A DNA stretch of 64,000 bases from Chamaelirium japonicum (lineage: Eukaryota > Streptophyta > Magnoliopsida > Liliales > Melanthiaceae): NCBI GenBank assembly GCA_947650365.1, contig OX393553.1:68896216-68960215 (forward strand), written 5' to 3'. The number at the start of each line of letters is the position of its first letter. The stretch's first letter is position 1. The translations under genes were made by a program, and so were the position numbers. Shown piece by piece: positions 39,381 through 53,000 of the stretch. The notes under the pieces are model-generated. The model ran no database searches. It was not told the origin of the DNA and saw nothing but the letters and a program-made list of their open reading frames with translations.

Positions 39381-40105
39381 TGCCTCCTTATTTTTGGTAT
39401 TGCTACTAGACTCCCTATATTTGGGGAGTCAAAATTGCTCCCTAATTTCTCTGGACCTCAACTCGACGATCATAAAAAATTAAATACAAATCTAGTACTC
39501 TTTCCAAAAATATCATCGAAGAGCCTCACCATATGCCTCCTTATTTTTTGGATAGCTATCAGACTACCTACATTTAGGGAGCCAAAATCGCTCTCTATTT
39601 TCTTCAGACCCCCACCCGATATCCATAAGTAAATTATATAAAAATCCTGCACTCATAGTTTTTTAGGCCCCCTATCTAACAAACATATATAAACCATATA
39701 TAAATTGAGCACACCTCCCCAAACACACGCTCCAAGAGTCTCCCCATGTGCCTTTTTATTTTTGGGATCGCAACCAGACTCCCTATATTTGGGGAGCCAA
39801 AATGACTTCCTATTTTGTTAGAACTCCCATATGATAACCATAAGTAAATTATATACAAATCCAGCACTCCTCCATAAATCACCCTCCAAGAGCCTCTCAA
39901 TGTGCCTATCTATTTTTCGGATCACTACCAGACTTCCTACATTTAGGGAATCAAATCGCTCCCTATTTTCTTTGGACACCCAAATGACCCATAAGTAAAA
40001 TAAATTGAAATTGAGCACTTCTCTCAAAAACACTCCCTAAGAACCTCATCATGTGCCTTCTTAATTTTGGGATCACTATAAGACTACAATAACCATAAGT
40101 AATAT
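39381..40105. repeat. Satellite B: ~154 bp tandem array, left part
   Basis: Landmark TGCCTCCTTATTTTTGGGAT recurs at 39381, 39534, 39749, 39903 and 40053, giving units of 153, 215, 154 and 150 bp. Other conserved blocks are CAGACTCCCTATATTTGGGG, AGCCAAAATCGCTCCCTATT and GATAACCATAAGTAAATTAT. A dyad CTCCC/GGGGAG lies in each unit. The 215 bp unit carries an internal ~62 bp partial duplication. It is unrelated in sequence to satellite A. Short open frames on both strands are shadows. Confidence 0.95.
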
Positions 40106-40904
40106 ATATATATAATATGTTAAAATAGTTCGGGTTATTTACAACCCAGCCATCGTCAAGTTTGCGCAGAGACAAGTTAGCCTTCCGATTTAATCAATAT
40201 ATGGATTCGATGCATCCGATCTATTTCTCTCTCTATCTTCCCCACATCTCTCTCTTTACCATGATCTTGCTCTCTCTCTTCATCCATCTCTTACAATTAT
40301 CCCTCTTTCTATATTTCTCTTTTCCAACTCTTTCTCTCTCTCCTCGGTTTCTCTCTCTCATCAACTGCTTTCTTTCGCTCTCCCTCTCTCTTCCAACTCT
40401 TTCTCTCTCTCCTCGGTTCCCTCTTCTAACCACTATCTTTCTCTCGCTCTCTCTTCCAACTCTCTTACTTTCTCTCTCTCCTTGGTTTCTCTCTTTTTTC
40501 TTGGTTTTTCTCTCTCTTCCAATCGCTTTCTTTCTCTCTTCCAACTCCCTCTCTCTCCCCGGTTCTCTCTTCTCTCTCTTCCAATCACTCTCTTTCTCTC
40601 TATCTCTACCAACTCTCTCTTCCCAGTTTTTCTCTCTATTCCAACTCTCTCTCTTCAAATTCTCTTTCTTTTCCAACCGCTCTCTCTTACTCTCTTCCAA
40701 CTCTCTCTCTCACTTCCAATTCTCTCCCTTTCCTCGGTTTCTCCCTCTCTTCTAACTGCTCTATCTTTCCGTTTCTTCTTCTCTCTTCTAACCGCTCTCT
40801 CCCTCTTTTCGGTTTCTCTCTCTCTTTTTCAACTCTCTCTTCTCGGTTTCTCTCTTTCTTCCAACCTCTCTATTTCCATCTCTCTCTCTCTCTCTCTCTT
40901 CCAA
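40106..40904. repeat. Insertion splitting satellite B, mostly a pyrimidine tract
   Basis: About 120 bases of non-repetitive sequence (with GGGTTATTTACAACCC near 40134) are followed by a ~680 bp nearly pure C/T tract on the plus strand (40223-40904). The tract is a degenerate minisatellite of TTCCAACTCTCTCTCTCC and TCGGTTTCTCTCTC words. Long mirror-like polypyrimidine tracts can form triplex DNA. The 197-codon Leu/Ser-rich frame at 40162-40755 and the Arg/Glu-rich frame on the other strand are products of the low-complexity sequence. Confidence 0.9.
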
Positions 40905-42189
40905 TACTTTATTTTTGGGATTTCTACAAAACTACCTATATTTGGGGAGCCAAAATCGCTCCGTATTTTCTTCGAACCCCCACCCGATACCCACAAGTAA
41001 ATTATATAAAAATCCAATACTCATATTGTATCATGACCCCCACCTAACAAATATATATAAATTATATATAAATCGAGCACACCTCCCCAAACACACGCTC
41101 CAAAGTCTCGCCATGTGCCTTTTTATTTTTGGGATCGAAACCAAACTCCCTATATTTGGGGAGCCAAAATAGCTTCTTATTTTGTTAGAACCCCCACATG
41201 ATAACCATAAGTAAATTATAAACAAATCCAGCACTCCTCTACAAATCACCATTCAAGTGGTTCTCTATGTGCCTATCTATTTTTCCGATCACAATCAGAC
41301 TTCCTACAATTAGGGAGCCAAAATCGCTCCCTATTTTCTCTGGATAACCATATAACAACCATAAGTAAAATAAATTGAAATTGAGCATTTCTCTCAAAAA
41401 TACTCTCCAAAAGCGTGTTCATGTACCTTTTTAATTTTGGGATCACTACAAGACTCCTTAAATTTGGAGAGCCAATATGACTTCCTATTTTATTAGGAGC
41501 CCAACCTGATAACCATAAGTAATTTATAAACAAACTAAACACTCCTTCCTAAAACACCCTCTAATAGCCTTGATATATGCCTTATTATGTTTGGGATCGA
41601 TAACAGACTACTAATATTTAAGGAGCCAAATTACTTTATATTTTTTAAGGATCCTGACCTGACAACCATAAGTAAATTATATACAAATCAAACACTCATT
41701 TTAAAAACACCCTCCAAGAGCATCATTGTATGCCTCCATTTTTTTGGGATAATAACCAGACTCCCTATATTAGGGGAGCTAAAATTACTCATAATTTTCT
41801 CAGGACCCCCACCAAACAACAATAAGCAAATTATATACAAATCAACCACTCATCCCACAAATGCCCTCTAAAAGGCTCACCATATGACTCCCTATTTTTG
41901 GGATCAGTACAAGACTCCCTATATTTAGGGAGTAAAAATCACACCTTATTTTCTTAGGACCCCACCCGCTAACCATTAGTAAATTGTATACAAATCAAAT
42001 ACTCCTCCCAAAACACCCTCCAAGAGCCTCATCATGTGCCTCCTTATTTTTAAGATCGCTACCAGACTCTCTATATTTGGAAAGCCAAAATCACTCCCTA
42101 TTTTTTTATGACCCTCACTTGACTGCTATAAATAAATTATATACAAATAAAAAACTCTACCCCAAAATACCCTCCAAGAGTCTCGCCAT
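40905..42189. repeat. Satellite B: ~154 bp tandem array, right part
   Basis: Units start at about 41114, 41269, 41424, 41578, 41731, 41885 and 42037, with a last boundary at 42190, so periods are 152-155 bp. The first, longer unit (~40906-41113) shares the internal partial duplication seen in the 215 bp unit at 39534. The array ends inside the ATGTGCC landmark at ~42190, where satellite C begins. Confidence 0.95.
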
Positions 42190-45100
42190 GTGCTATCTGT
42201 GGGTAAAGGTAGATTTGAGCCGGCATAGGTGGGTTTCGGTGTGTATAGGTGGGTATAAATGGGTATGGCTATGTATAGATGGGATTTGGTGGGTATGAGT
42301 AAGTATAAGTGGGTATGGGAGGATATAGATAGTTTTGGATCTGTATGGGTGAGTTTTAGTGGGTAAGTATGGGTATGGGTATGTATGGATGATGGGGGTG
42401 GGTAAGAATGGGTATGGGTAGGTATGAAGGGGTAGTAATGGGTTTGTATTGGTATGGACAGGTATGGGGGGTGGGCGTGGTATGGGTGAATAGGGGTATG
42501 TAGGGGTAGATATTAGTGGGTATAAATGAATAGTAGTAGGTAGGGATGGGTATAAGTGAGTATGCATGGATTAGGATAGGTATGAGTGTATATGGGCGGG
42601 TATGAATGGGTATGGACTGGATTAGGTTTTTTTGGGTAGGTATGTGTGAGTTTTAGTGGGTGAGGATGGGTATGGGTGATTATATGTATGTATGGGCATA
42701 TAGGGGTGGGTATAGGTATGTGGGGATAGGTATGGGTAAGTACAAGTAAGTAAGGGTAGGAGGAGGTATAAATGGGTAAGTGTGGCTGGGTAGGTATTGG
42801 TTTGAGGTGGGTATAGGGTAGAATGGGGGGTATAAGGTGGATATAGGGGGGTATAGTGGCGTGGGGATGCATAAAGCTAGGAAAGAGTAGGTATGGGTGG
42901 GTATGCGTGGGTTGGGGTAGGTATGAATGGGTCGACATTGGTATGAGCAGGTTGGGGTAGGTATGGGTGGGTTTTGGTGGTTGAGGGAGGGTCTGGGTGA
43001 ATGGAGGTGGGTATTGGTTGGTAAGGTGGGTAGGGATACATATAGGTGGGTATGAGTACGTATGGGTAGGTTGGGGTAGGTATTAATGGGCATAGGTAGG
43101 TCAAGGTGGGTATATATAAGTAGGGGTGAGTATGGGTGGGTTTGGATAGATAACGATAGGTAAGGGTGGGTTGTGTTGGGTATGGGTAGGTTGGGGTTGG
43201 TAACATATGGTTAGGTAGGTGGGGTACATATGGGTCGGTATAAATAGGTGCGGGTGGGAATAGATAAAGTTGGACTAGGTATGGGTAAGATAAGGGTAGA
43301 TATGAGTTGTTATGGGTGGGTTGCATGGGTATGAGTTCATTTGGGGGGGGTTTGGGTGGGTTTAGGCGGGTTCGGGTAGGTATGAGTAAGTTTCAGTTGA
43401 TGGGTGTGGGTTATGGTGGGTATAGGGGTGTATCTATGGGTAAAAGTAGATTTAAGCCGGTATAGGTGGGTATAAATTGGTATGGCTATGTACAGATAGG
43501 ATTTAGTAGGTATGAGTAAGTATAAGTGTGTATGGGAGGGTATAGGTAGTTTTGAAGCTGTATAGGTGAGTTTTGGTGGGTAAGTATAGGTTTGGGTATG
43601 TATGGAGGATGGGGGTACGTAAGAATGGGCATTGATAGGTATAAAGGGGTATGGATAGGTATGGGGGCAGATGTGGTATGGGTGAATGTGGGTACGTAGG
43701 GGTAGATATTAGTGTGTATAGATAGATGATGGTAGGTAGGGATGGGTATGAGTGAGTATGCATGGATTAGGATTGGTATGAGTGTATATAGGCGGGTATG
43801 AATAGGTATGGATTGGATTGGGTTTTTTTAGATAGGTATGTATGAGTTTCAGTGGGTGAGGATAGGTATGGGTGATTTTATGTATGTATGGACATATAGG
43901 AATAGGTATGTGTATATAGGGATGGGTATGGGTGGGTACAAATTAGTAAGGATGGGAGGAGGTATAAATGGGTGAGTATGGCTGGGTGGGTATTGGTTTG
44001 AGTTGGGTATGGGGTAGAATGGAGGGTATAAGGTGGATATGGGGGGTATCGTAGGGTGGGGATGTATAAAGCTAGGAAAGGATAGGTATGGGGTAGGTAT
44101 GAGTGGGTTAAGGTGGGTATAAGTGGGTCGAGGTTGGTATAAGCAGGTTGGGGTAGGTATAGGTAGGTTTTGGTAATTAACGGTGGGTCTAGGTGAGATG
44201 AAGTGGGTATTGGTTTGTATGATGGGTAGGAAAATATATAGGTTGGTATAAGTGCGTATGGGTAGGTTGGGGTGGGTATAGATGGGCATAGGTAGGTCGA
44301 GGTGGGTATAGATAAGTAGGCATGCGTATGGGTGGGTTTAAATAGATGATAATAAGTATGGGTGGGTTGTATTGGGTATGAGTGGGTTGGGGTTGGTATA
44401 TATATGGTTAGGTAGGTGAGGTGCATATGGGTGGGTATAAATGGGTACGGGTCGGTATGAATAAGTTGGACTAGGTATGGGAAGGGTGAGGGTGAGTATA
44501 AGTTATTATAGGTGGATTGGATGGGTATGAGTTAGTTTGGATTAGTTTGGATGGGTTTAGATGGGTTCGAGTAGGTATGGGTAAGTTTCAGTTGATGGGT
44601 GTAGGTTGTGGTGGGTATGGGGGTATATTTGTGGGTATAGGTAGATTTAAGCTGGTATAGGTTGGTTTCATTATGTATAGGTGGGTATAAATGGGTATGA
44701 CTACATACAGATAGGATTTGGTGGGTATGAGTAGGTATAAGTGGGTATAGGAAGGTATAAATAATTTTGGATATGTATGGGTGAGTTTCGGTGGGTAAGT
44801 ATAGGTATGGGTATGTATGGATGATGGGGGTGGGTAAGAATGGGTATGGGTAGGTATGAAGGGGCAGTAATGGGTTTGTATTGGTATGGATAGGTATAGG
44901 GGATGGGCGTGGTATGGGTGAATGGAGGTAGGTAGGGGTAGAAATTAGTGGGTATACATAAATGGTGGTAGGTATGTGTGGGTATGAGTTAGTATGCATG
45001 GATTAGGATGGGTATGAGTATGTATACGCGGGTATGAATGGGTATGGATTGGATTGGGTTTTATTGGGTAGGTATATGTGAGTTTCAGTAGGTGAGGATG

Positions 45101-47543
45101 GGTATGGGTAATTATATGTATGTATGGGCATATAGGGGAGGTTATGGGTATGTAGGGATGGGTATGGATGGGTACAAGTAAGTATGGGTGGAAAGAGGTA
45201 TGAATAGGTAAGTATGGCTGGGTAGGTATTGGTTTGAGATGGGTATAGGGTAGAATAGGGTATAAGGTAGATATGGGGGGGGTATGGTATGGGGTAGGGA
45301 TGTATAAAGCTAGGAAAAGATAGGTATAGGTGGGTATGAGTAGGTTGGAGCGGGTTTGAGTGGGTTGAGGTTGGTATGAGCGGGTTGGGGTAGGTAAAGG
45401 TTGGTTTTGGTGGTTGAATGGGGGTGGGTATTGGTTGGTATGGTGGATAAGGATACATATAGGTGGGTATGAGTACGTATGCGTAGGTTAGGGTGGGTAT
45501 AGATGGGCATAGGTAGGTCAAGGTGGGTATATATAAATAGGGGTGGGTATAGGTGGGTTTGGATAGATTACGATAGGTATAGGTTGGTTATATTGGGTAT
45601 GAGTGGGTTGGGGTAGGGATACATATGGTTAGTTGGGTAGGGTATATATGGGTGGGTATAGATGGGTGCGGGTGGGTATGAATGAGTTGGACTAGGTATT
45701 GGTAGGGTAAGGGTGGGTATGAGTTGTTATAAGTAGGTTGGGTGGGTATGGGTTGGTTTGTATAGGTTTAGGTGGGTTCGGGCAGGTATGGGTAAGTTTC
45801 AGTTGATGGGCGTAGGTTGTGGTAGGTATGGGGGTGTATTTATGGGTAAAGGTGGATTTGAGCCGGTATAGGTGGGTTTCGATCTGTATGGGTGGGTATA
45901 AATAGGTATGGTTATGTATAGATGGGATTTAGTAGGTATGAGTAGGTATAAGTAGGTATGAGAGGGTATAGGTAGTTTCGGATCTATATGGGTGAGTTTT
46001 TATAGGTAAGTATGGGTATGGGTATGTATAGAGGATGGGGGTGGGTAAGAATAGGTATTGGTCGGTATAAAGGGGTAGTAATGGGTGGATAGGTATAGGG
46101 GGTGGGCATGGTATAGGTGAATGGGGGTAGGTAGGGGTAGATGTTAGTGTGTATAGATGGATGGTGGTGGGTATGGGTGGGTATGAGTGAGTATGCATAG
46201 ATTAGAATAGGTATGAGTGTGTATGGGCGGGTATGAATGGGTATAGATTGGATTGGGTTTTTTGGATAGGTATGTGTTAGTTTTAGTGGGTAAGGATGGG
46301 TATGGGTGATTATTTATATATATGGGCATATAGGGGTAGGTATGGGTATGTGGGGATGGGTATGGGTAGGTGCAAGTAAGTAAGGGTAGGAGGAGGTATG
46401 AATGGGTAAGTATGGCTGAGTGGGTATTGGTTTGAGGTGGGTATGGGGTAGAATAGGGGTATAAGGTGGATATGGGGGCATATGGTAGGGTGGGGATGCA
46501 TAAAGCCAGGAAAGGATAGGTATGGGTGGGTATGAGTGGGTTGGGATAGGTATGAGTGGATCGAGGTTTGTATAAACGGGTTGGGATAGTTATGGGTAGA
46601 TTTTGGTGGTTAAGGGTGGGTCTGGTGGAGTGGGGTTGGGTATTGGTTAGCATGGTGGATAGGGATTCATATAGGTGGGTATGAGTGCGTATGGTTAGGT
46701 TTGGGTGGGTATAGATGAGCATAGGTAGGTCGAGGTAGGTATGAATAAGTAGGGGTGGGTATAGATGGGTTTGGATATATGACGATAGTTATGGGTATGT
46801 TATATTGGGTATGAGTGGGTTAGGGTTGGTATACATATGGTTAGGTAGGTAGGGTGCATATTGGTGGGTATAGATAGGTACGGGTGGGTATAAATAAGTT
46901 AGACTAGGTATGGCTAGGGTGAGGGTGGGTATGAGTTCGTATATGTGGGTTGGATGGGTATAAGTTGGCTTAGATTAGTTTGGGTTGGTTTAGGTGGGTT
47001 CGGATAGGTATGGGTAAGTTTCAGTTGATAGACGTGGGTTATAGTAGTTATAAGGGTGAATCTATGAGTAAAGGTGGATTTGAACTGACATAGGTGGGTT
47101 TCAAGTTGTATAGGTGGGTATAAATAGTTATGGCTATGTACAAATAGGATTTAGTGGGTATGAGTAGGTATAAGTAGGTATATAAGGGTATAGGTAGTTT
47201 CGGATCTGTATGGGTGAGTTTCGGTTGGTAAATATGGGTATAAGTATGTATGGAGGATGGGGGTAGGTAAGAATAGGTACGGGTAGGTATGAAGGGGTAG
47301 TAATGGGTTTATATTTATATTGATAGATATAGGGGTTAGGCTTGGTATGGGTAAATGGGGGTAAGTAGGGGTAGATATTAGTGGGTATAGATGGATAGTG
47401 GTGGGTAGGGTTGGGTATAAGTGAGTATGCATGGATTATAATGGGTATGAGTATGTATAGGCGGGCATAAATGGGTATGGATTGGATTGGGTTTTTTTGG
47501 GTAGGTATATGTGAGTTTCAATGGGTGAGGATAGGTATGGGTG

Positions 47544-47544
<1 letters not shown>

Positions 47545-47623
<79 letters not shown>
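47545..47623. repeat. (AT)n expansion inside one satellite C copy
   Basis: About 79 bases of pure AT. It sits exactly where the other copies have the short sequence GATTATATATATGTATGGGC, so it looks like an expansion of a pre-existing seed in a single higher-order copy. Confidence 0.95.
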
Positions 47624-47625
<2 letters not shown>

Positions 47626-49564
47626 CATATAGGGGTAGGTATGGATGTGTGGGGATGTGTATTGGTGGGTACAAGTAAGTAAGAATGGGAGGAGGAATGA
47701 ATAGGCAAGTATGGCTGGGTGGGTGTTGGTTTGAGGTGGGTATAGGGTAGAATAGGGGGTATAAGGTGGATATGGGGGGGTATGGTGGTGTAGGGATGTA
47801 TAAAGCTAGAAAAGGTTAGGTATGGGTGGGTATAAATATATTGGGGCAGGTATGAGTGGGTCGAGGTTGGTATAAGCGGGTTGGGGTAGGTATGGGTAGG
47901 TTTTGGTGGTTGAGGGCGGGTCTGGGTGAGTGGGGATGGGTATTGGTTGGTATGGTGGGTAGGGATACATATAGGTGGGTATGAGTACGTATGGGTAGGT
48001 TGGGATGGGTATAGATGGGAATATATAGGTCGAAGTGGGTATAGAAATATAGGGGTAGGTATAGGTGGGTTTAAATAGATGACGATAGGTATGGGTGAGT
48101 TGTATTGGGTATGAGTGGGTTGGGGTTAGTATACATATGGTTAGGTGAGTGGGGTGCATATAAGTGGGTATAGATGGGTACGGATGGGTATGAATGAGTT
48201 GGACTAGGTATGGGTAGGGTAAAGGTGGGTATGAGTTGTTATGGGCGGGTTGGATGGGTATGAGTTGGTTTGGGTTGGTTTAGGTGGGTTCGGGTAGGTA
48301 TGTGTAAGTTTCAGTTGATGGGAGTGGGTTGTGGTGGGTATAGAGGTGTATCTATGAGTAAAGGTGGATTTGAGCCAGTATAGGTGGGTTTCGGTGTGTA
48401 TTGGTGGGTATAACTATATACAGATGGGATTTGGTGGGTATAAGTAGGTATAAGAGGGTATAGGTAGTTTCTGATCTGTATGGGTAAGTTTCGATAGGTA
48501 AGTATGGGTATGGGTATGTATGGAGGATGAGAATGGATAAGAATAGGTTTGGGTAGGTATAAAGGGGTGGTAATGGGTTTGTATTAGTATAGATAGGTGT
48601 GGGGGGTGGGCATAGTATAGGTGAATGGGGGTAGGTAGGGGTAGATATTAGTGGGTATATATGGAAGGTGGTGGGTATGGGTGGGTATGAGTGAGTATGC
48701 ATGAATTAGGATGGGTATGAGTATGTATGGGTGGGTATAAATGGGTATGGATTGGATTAGGTGTTTTTGGGTAGGTATGTGTGAGTTTCAGTGGGTGAGG
48801 ATAGGTATGGTTGATTATATATTTGTATTGGCATATAGGGGTAGGTATGGGTGTGTGGGGGTGGGTATGGATGAGTAAAAGTAAGTAAGGCTGTGAGGAG
48901 GTATGAATGGGTAAGTATGGCCGGGTGTGCTTTGGTTTGAGGTGGGTATGGGCTAGAATAGTGGTATAAGGTGGATATGGGGGGATATGGTTGGGTGGGG
49001 ATGTATAAAGCTAGGAAAGGGTAGGTATGGGAGGGTAAGATTGGGTTGGCATGGGTATGACTGGGTTGAGGTTGGTATGAGCAGGTTAGGGTAGTTATGG
49101 GTAGGTTTTAGTGGTTGATGATGGGTCTGGGTGAGTGGGGGTGGGTATTGGTTGGTATGGTGCATAGGGATATATATAGGTGGGTATGAGTATGTATGGG
49201 TAGGTTAGGGTAGGTATACATGGGTATAGGTAAGTCGAGGTGGGTATAGATAAGCAGGGGTGGGTATGGTTGGGTTTGGATAGATGACGATATTTATGGA
49301 TGGGTTATATTGGGTATGAGTTAGTTGAGGTTTGTATATATATGGTTAGGTACGTAGGGTGAATATAGGTGGGTATAGATATGTACCGATGGGTATGAAA
49401 TAGTTGGATTGGGTATGGTAGAGTGAGGGTGGGTATGAGTTATTATGGGTGGGTTAGATAGGTATAAGTTGGTTTGGGTTGGTTTGGGTATGTTTAGGTG
49501 GGTTCGGGTAGGTATGGCCAAGTTTCAATTGGTGGACAATGGTTATGATGGGTATGGGGGTGTA

Positions 49565-50036
49565 TCTGTAGGTGAAGGTGGATTTGAGCTGGCATAGACA
49601 GGTTTCGATAGGTATTGGTTGGCATGGTAGGTAAGGATATATGTAGGTGGGTATGAGTGCGTATGGGTAGGTTGGGGTGGATATAGATAGGCATAGGTAG
49701 GTCGAGGTGGATAAAGATAAGTATGGGTGTGTATACGTGGGTTTGGATAGATGATGATAGGTATGGTGTATTGTGTTGGGTATGAGTGGATTGGGTTTGG
49801 TATATATATGATTAGGTAGGTGGGGTACATATGGGTGGGTATAGATGGGTATGAGTGGGTATGAATGAGTTGGACTGGGTATGGGTAGGGTGAAGGTGGG
49901 TATGAGTTGTTATTGGTGGGTTGGATGGGTATGAATTGGTATGGGTTGGTTTGGGTAGGTTTAGGTTGGTTCGAGTTAGTATGGGTAAGTTTCAATTGAT
50001 GGGCATGGGTTGTGGTGGGTATATTGGTGAATCTAT
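49565..50036. repeat. Partial (~0.47 kb) duplication within satellite C
   Basis: The landmark for the start of the unit (GGTGGATTTGAGC) recurs after only ~471 bp here instead of ~1.2 kb. This lengthens the local spacing of the other landmark to ~1.7 kb. It is a partial-unit duplication, as expected from unequal exchange. Confidence 0.75.
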
Positions 50037-53000
50037 AAGTAAAGGTGGATTTGAGTCAATATAGGTGGGTTTCAGTGGGTATCGGTGGGTATAATTGGGT
50101 ATGGCTATGTACAGATGGGATTTGGTGGGTATGAGTAGGTATGGGAGGGTATAGGTAGTTTCGGATCTATATAGGTAAGTTTCATAGGGGTAAGTATGGG
50201 TATGGGTATGTATGGAGAATGGGGGTGGGTAAGAATGGGTATGGGAAGGTATAAAGGGGTAGTAATGGGTTTGTATTGGTATGGATAGGTATGGGGGGGT
50301 GGACGTGGTCTGGGTGAATGGGGGTAGGTTGGGGTATATATTAGTAGGTATAGATAGATGGTAATGAGTAGGGTGGGTATGAGTGAGTATGTATGGATTA
50401 TGATGGGTATGAGTGTGTATGGGCATGTATGAATGGGTATGGATTGGATTGGGTTTTTTTTGGGTATGTATATGTGAATTTCAGTGGGTGAGGATGGGTA
50501 TGGGTGATTATATATATGTATGGGCATATAGGGGTGGGTATATATATGTGGGGATATGTATGGATGAGTACAAGTAAGTAAGGGTTGGAGGAGGTATGAA
50601 TAAGTAAGTGTGGCTGGGTAAGTGTTGGTTTGAGGTAGGTATAGAGTAGAACAAGGGGTATAAGGTCGATATGGGCGGGGGTATCGTGGGGTGGGGATGT
50701 ATAAAGCTAGGAAAGGGTAGGTATGAGTGGGTTGGGGCGGGTATGAGTAGGCCAAGGTTGGTATAAGCAGGTTGGGGTAGGTATGGGAGGGTTTTGGTGG
50801 TTGAGGGTAGGTCTGGGTGAGTAAGGGTGGGTATTGGTTGGTACTATACGTAGGGATACATATAGGTGAGTATGAGTACGTATGGGCAGGTTGGGGTGGG
50901 TATAGATGGGCATAGGTAGGTCGAAGTTAGTTTAGATAAGTAGAGGTTGGTATGGGTAGGTTTGGATATATGATGATAAGTATGGGTGAGTTGTATTGGG
51001 TATGAGTGGGTTGGGGTTTGTATATATATGGTTAGGTGGGTGGGGTACATATGGGTAGGTATAGATGGGTGTGGGTAGGTATGAATGAGTTGGACTGGGT
51101 ATGGGTAGGGTGAGGGTTGGTATAAGTTGTTTTGGGTGGGTTGGATGGGTAAAAGTTGGTTTGGGTTAGTTTGGGTGGGTTTAGGTGGGTTCGAATTGGT
51201 ATAGGTATGTTTCAATTGATGGGCATGGGTTGTGGTGGGTATGGGGGTGTATCTGTGGGTAAAGTTGGATTTGAGCCGATATAGGTGGGTTTCGGTGTGT
51301 ATGGGTATGTATAAATGGGTATGGTTATATACAGATAGGATTTAGTGCGTATAAGTAAGTATAAGTGGGTATGGGAGGGTATAGGTAGTTTCGGAGCTAT
51401 ATGGGTAAGTTTCGATGGGTAGGTATGGGCATGGGTATGCATAGAGGATAAGGGTGGGTAAGAATGGGTATGGTTAGGTATGAAAGAGTAGTAATGGGTT
51501 TGTATTGGTATGGATAGTTATGGGGGGTGGGCGTGGTATGGCTTAATGGGGGTAAGTAGGGTTAGATATTAGTGGGTATAGATGGATGGTGGTGGGTAGG
51601 GGTGGGTATGAGTGAGTATGCATGGATTAGGATAGGTATGAGTGTGCATGAGAGGGTATGAATGGGTATGGGCATATAAGTATGGGTATGGGTATGTGGG
51701 GATGGGTATATATGGGTATAAGTAATTAAAGGTGGAATGAGGTATGAATGGTTAAGTGTAGCTGGGTGGGTATTGGTTTGACGTGGGTATGGGGTAGAAT
51801 TAGGGGTATAAGGTGGATATAGGGGGGGTATGGTGGAGTGGGGATATATAATGCTAGAAAATGGTAGGTATGGGTGGGTATGAGTAGGTTAGGGTAAATA
51901 TGGGTGGGTCGAGGTTGGTATGAACTGGTTGGGGTAGGTATGGGTGGGTTTTGGTGGTTGAGGGTGGGTCTAGGTAAGTGGGGTGGGTATTGGTTGGTAT
52001 GGTGGGTAGGGATATATATAGGTAGGCATGAGTACATATAAGAAGGTTGGGGTGGGTATAGATTGGCATTGGTATATCAAGATAGGTATAGATAAGTAGG
52101 GGTGTGTATTGGTGGATTTGTCTAGATGACAATATGTATGGGTGGATTGTATTGGGTATGCGTGGGTTGGGGTTGGTATACATATGGTTAGATAGGTGGG
52201 GTATATATGGGTAGGTATAGATGAGTATGGGTAGGTATGAATGAGTTAGACTGGCTATGGGTATGGTGGAAGTGGGTATGAGTTGTATGGGTGGGTTGGA
52301 TGGGTATGAGTTGGTTTGGGTAGGTTTAGATGGGTTTGAGTAGGTATGAGTAAGTTTCAATTGATGGGCGTGGGTTATGGTAGGTCTGGGGGTGTATCTG
52401 TGGGTAAAAATGGATTTGAGCCGGCATAGGTAGGTTTCGATGTATATGGGTGGGTATAAATGGGTATGGCTATGTACTGATGGAATTTGGTGGGTATGAG
52501 TAGGTATAAGTGGGTATGGGGGGTATGTTGGTATGGTGAAGTATATAGCTAGGAAAGGGTAGGTAACTATGGGTATGAGTAGGTTAGGGTGGGTATACGT
52601 GGGTCAAGGTTGGTATGAGCATATTGGGGTAGGTATAGGTGAGTTTTAGTAGTTAAGGGTGGGTCTGGGTGGGTATAGATTGGTATAAATGGGTATAGCT
52701 ATGTACATATAGAATTTGATAGGTATAAGTAGGTATAAGTGGGTACGGAAGGGTATAGGTAGATTTGGAACTGTATGGGTAAGTTTCAGTGGATAAGTAT
52801 AGGTATAGGTATGTATAGAGGATGAGGGTGGGTATGAATGGGTATGGGTAGGTATGAAGGGATAGTAATAGGCTTGAATTGGTATGGATAGGTATAGGGG
52901 GTAGGCGTGGTATGGGTGAATGGGGGTAGGTAGGGGTAGATATTAGTGGGTATAGATGTATGATGGTGGGTAGGGGTGAGTATAAGTGAGTATGCATGGA

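Noticed and set aside
40162-40755. 197-codon Leu/Ser-rich 'membrane-like' protein
   Set aside because: It is a translation of the C/T-rich tract; hydrophobicity follows from CTC/TCT codons, not from a gene.
6595-42189. CRISPR-like array
   Set aside because: Repeats are contiguous, diverged satellite units without unique spacers, in a plant-type context.
39381-42189. Satellite B as diverged satellite A
   Set aside because: The periods are similar (~154 versus ~160 bp), but I find no shared blocks beyond short GGGATC-like words.
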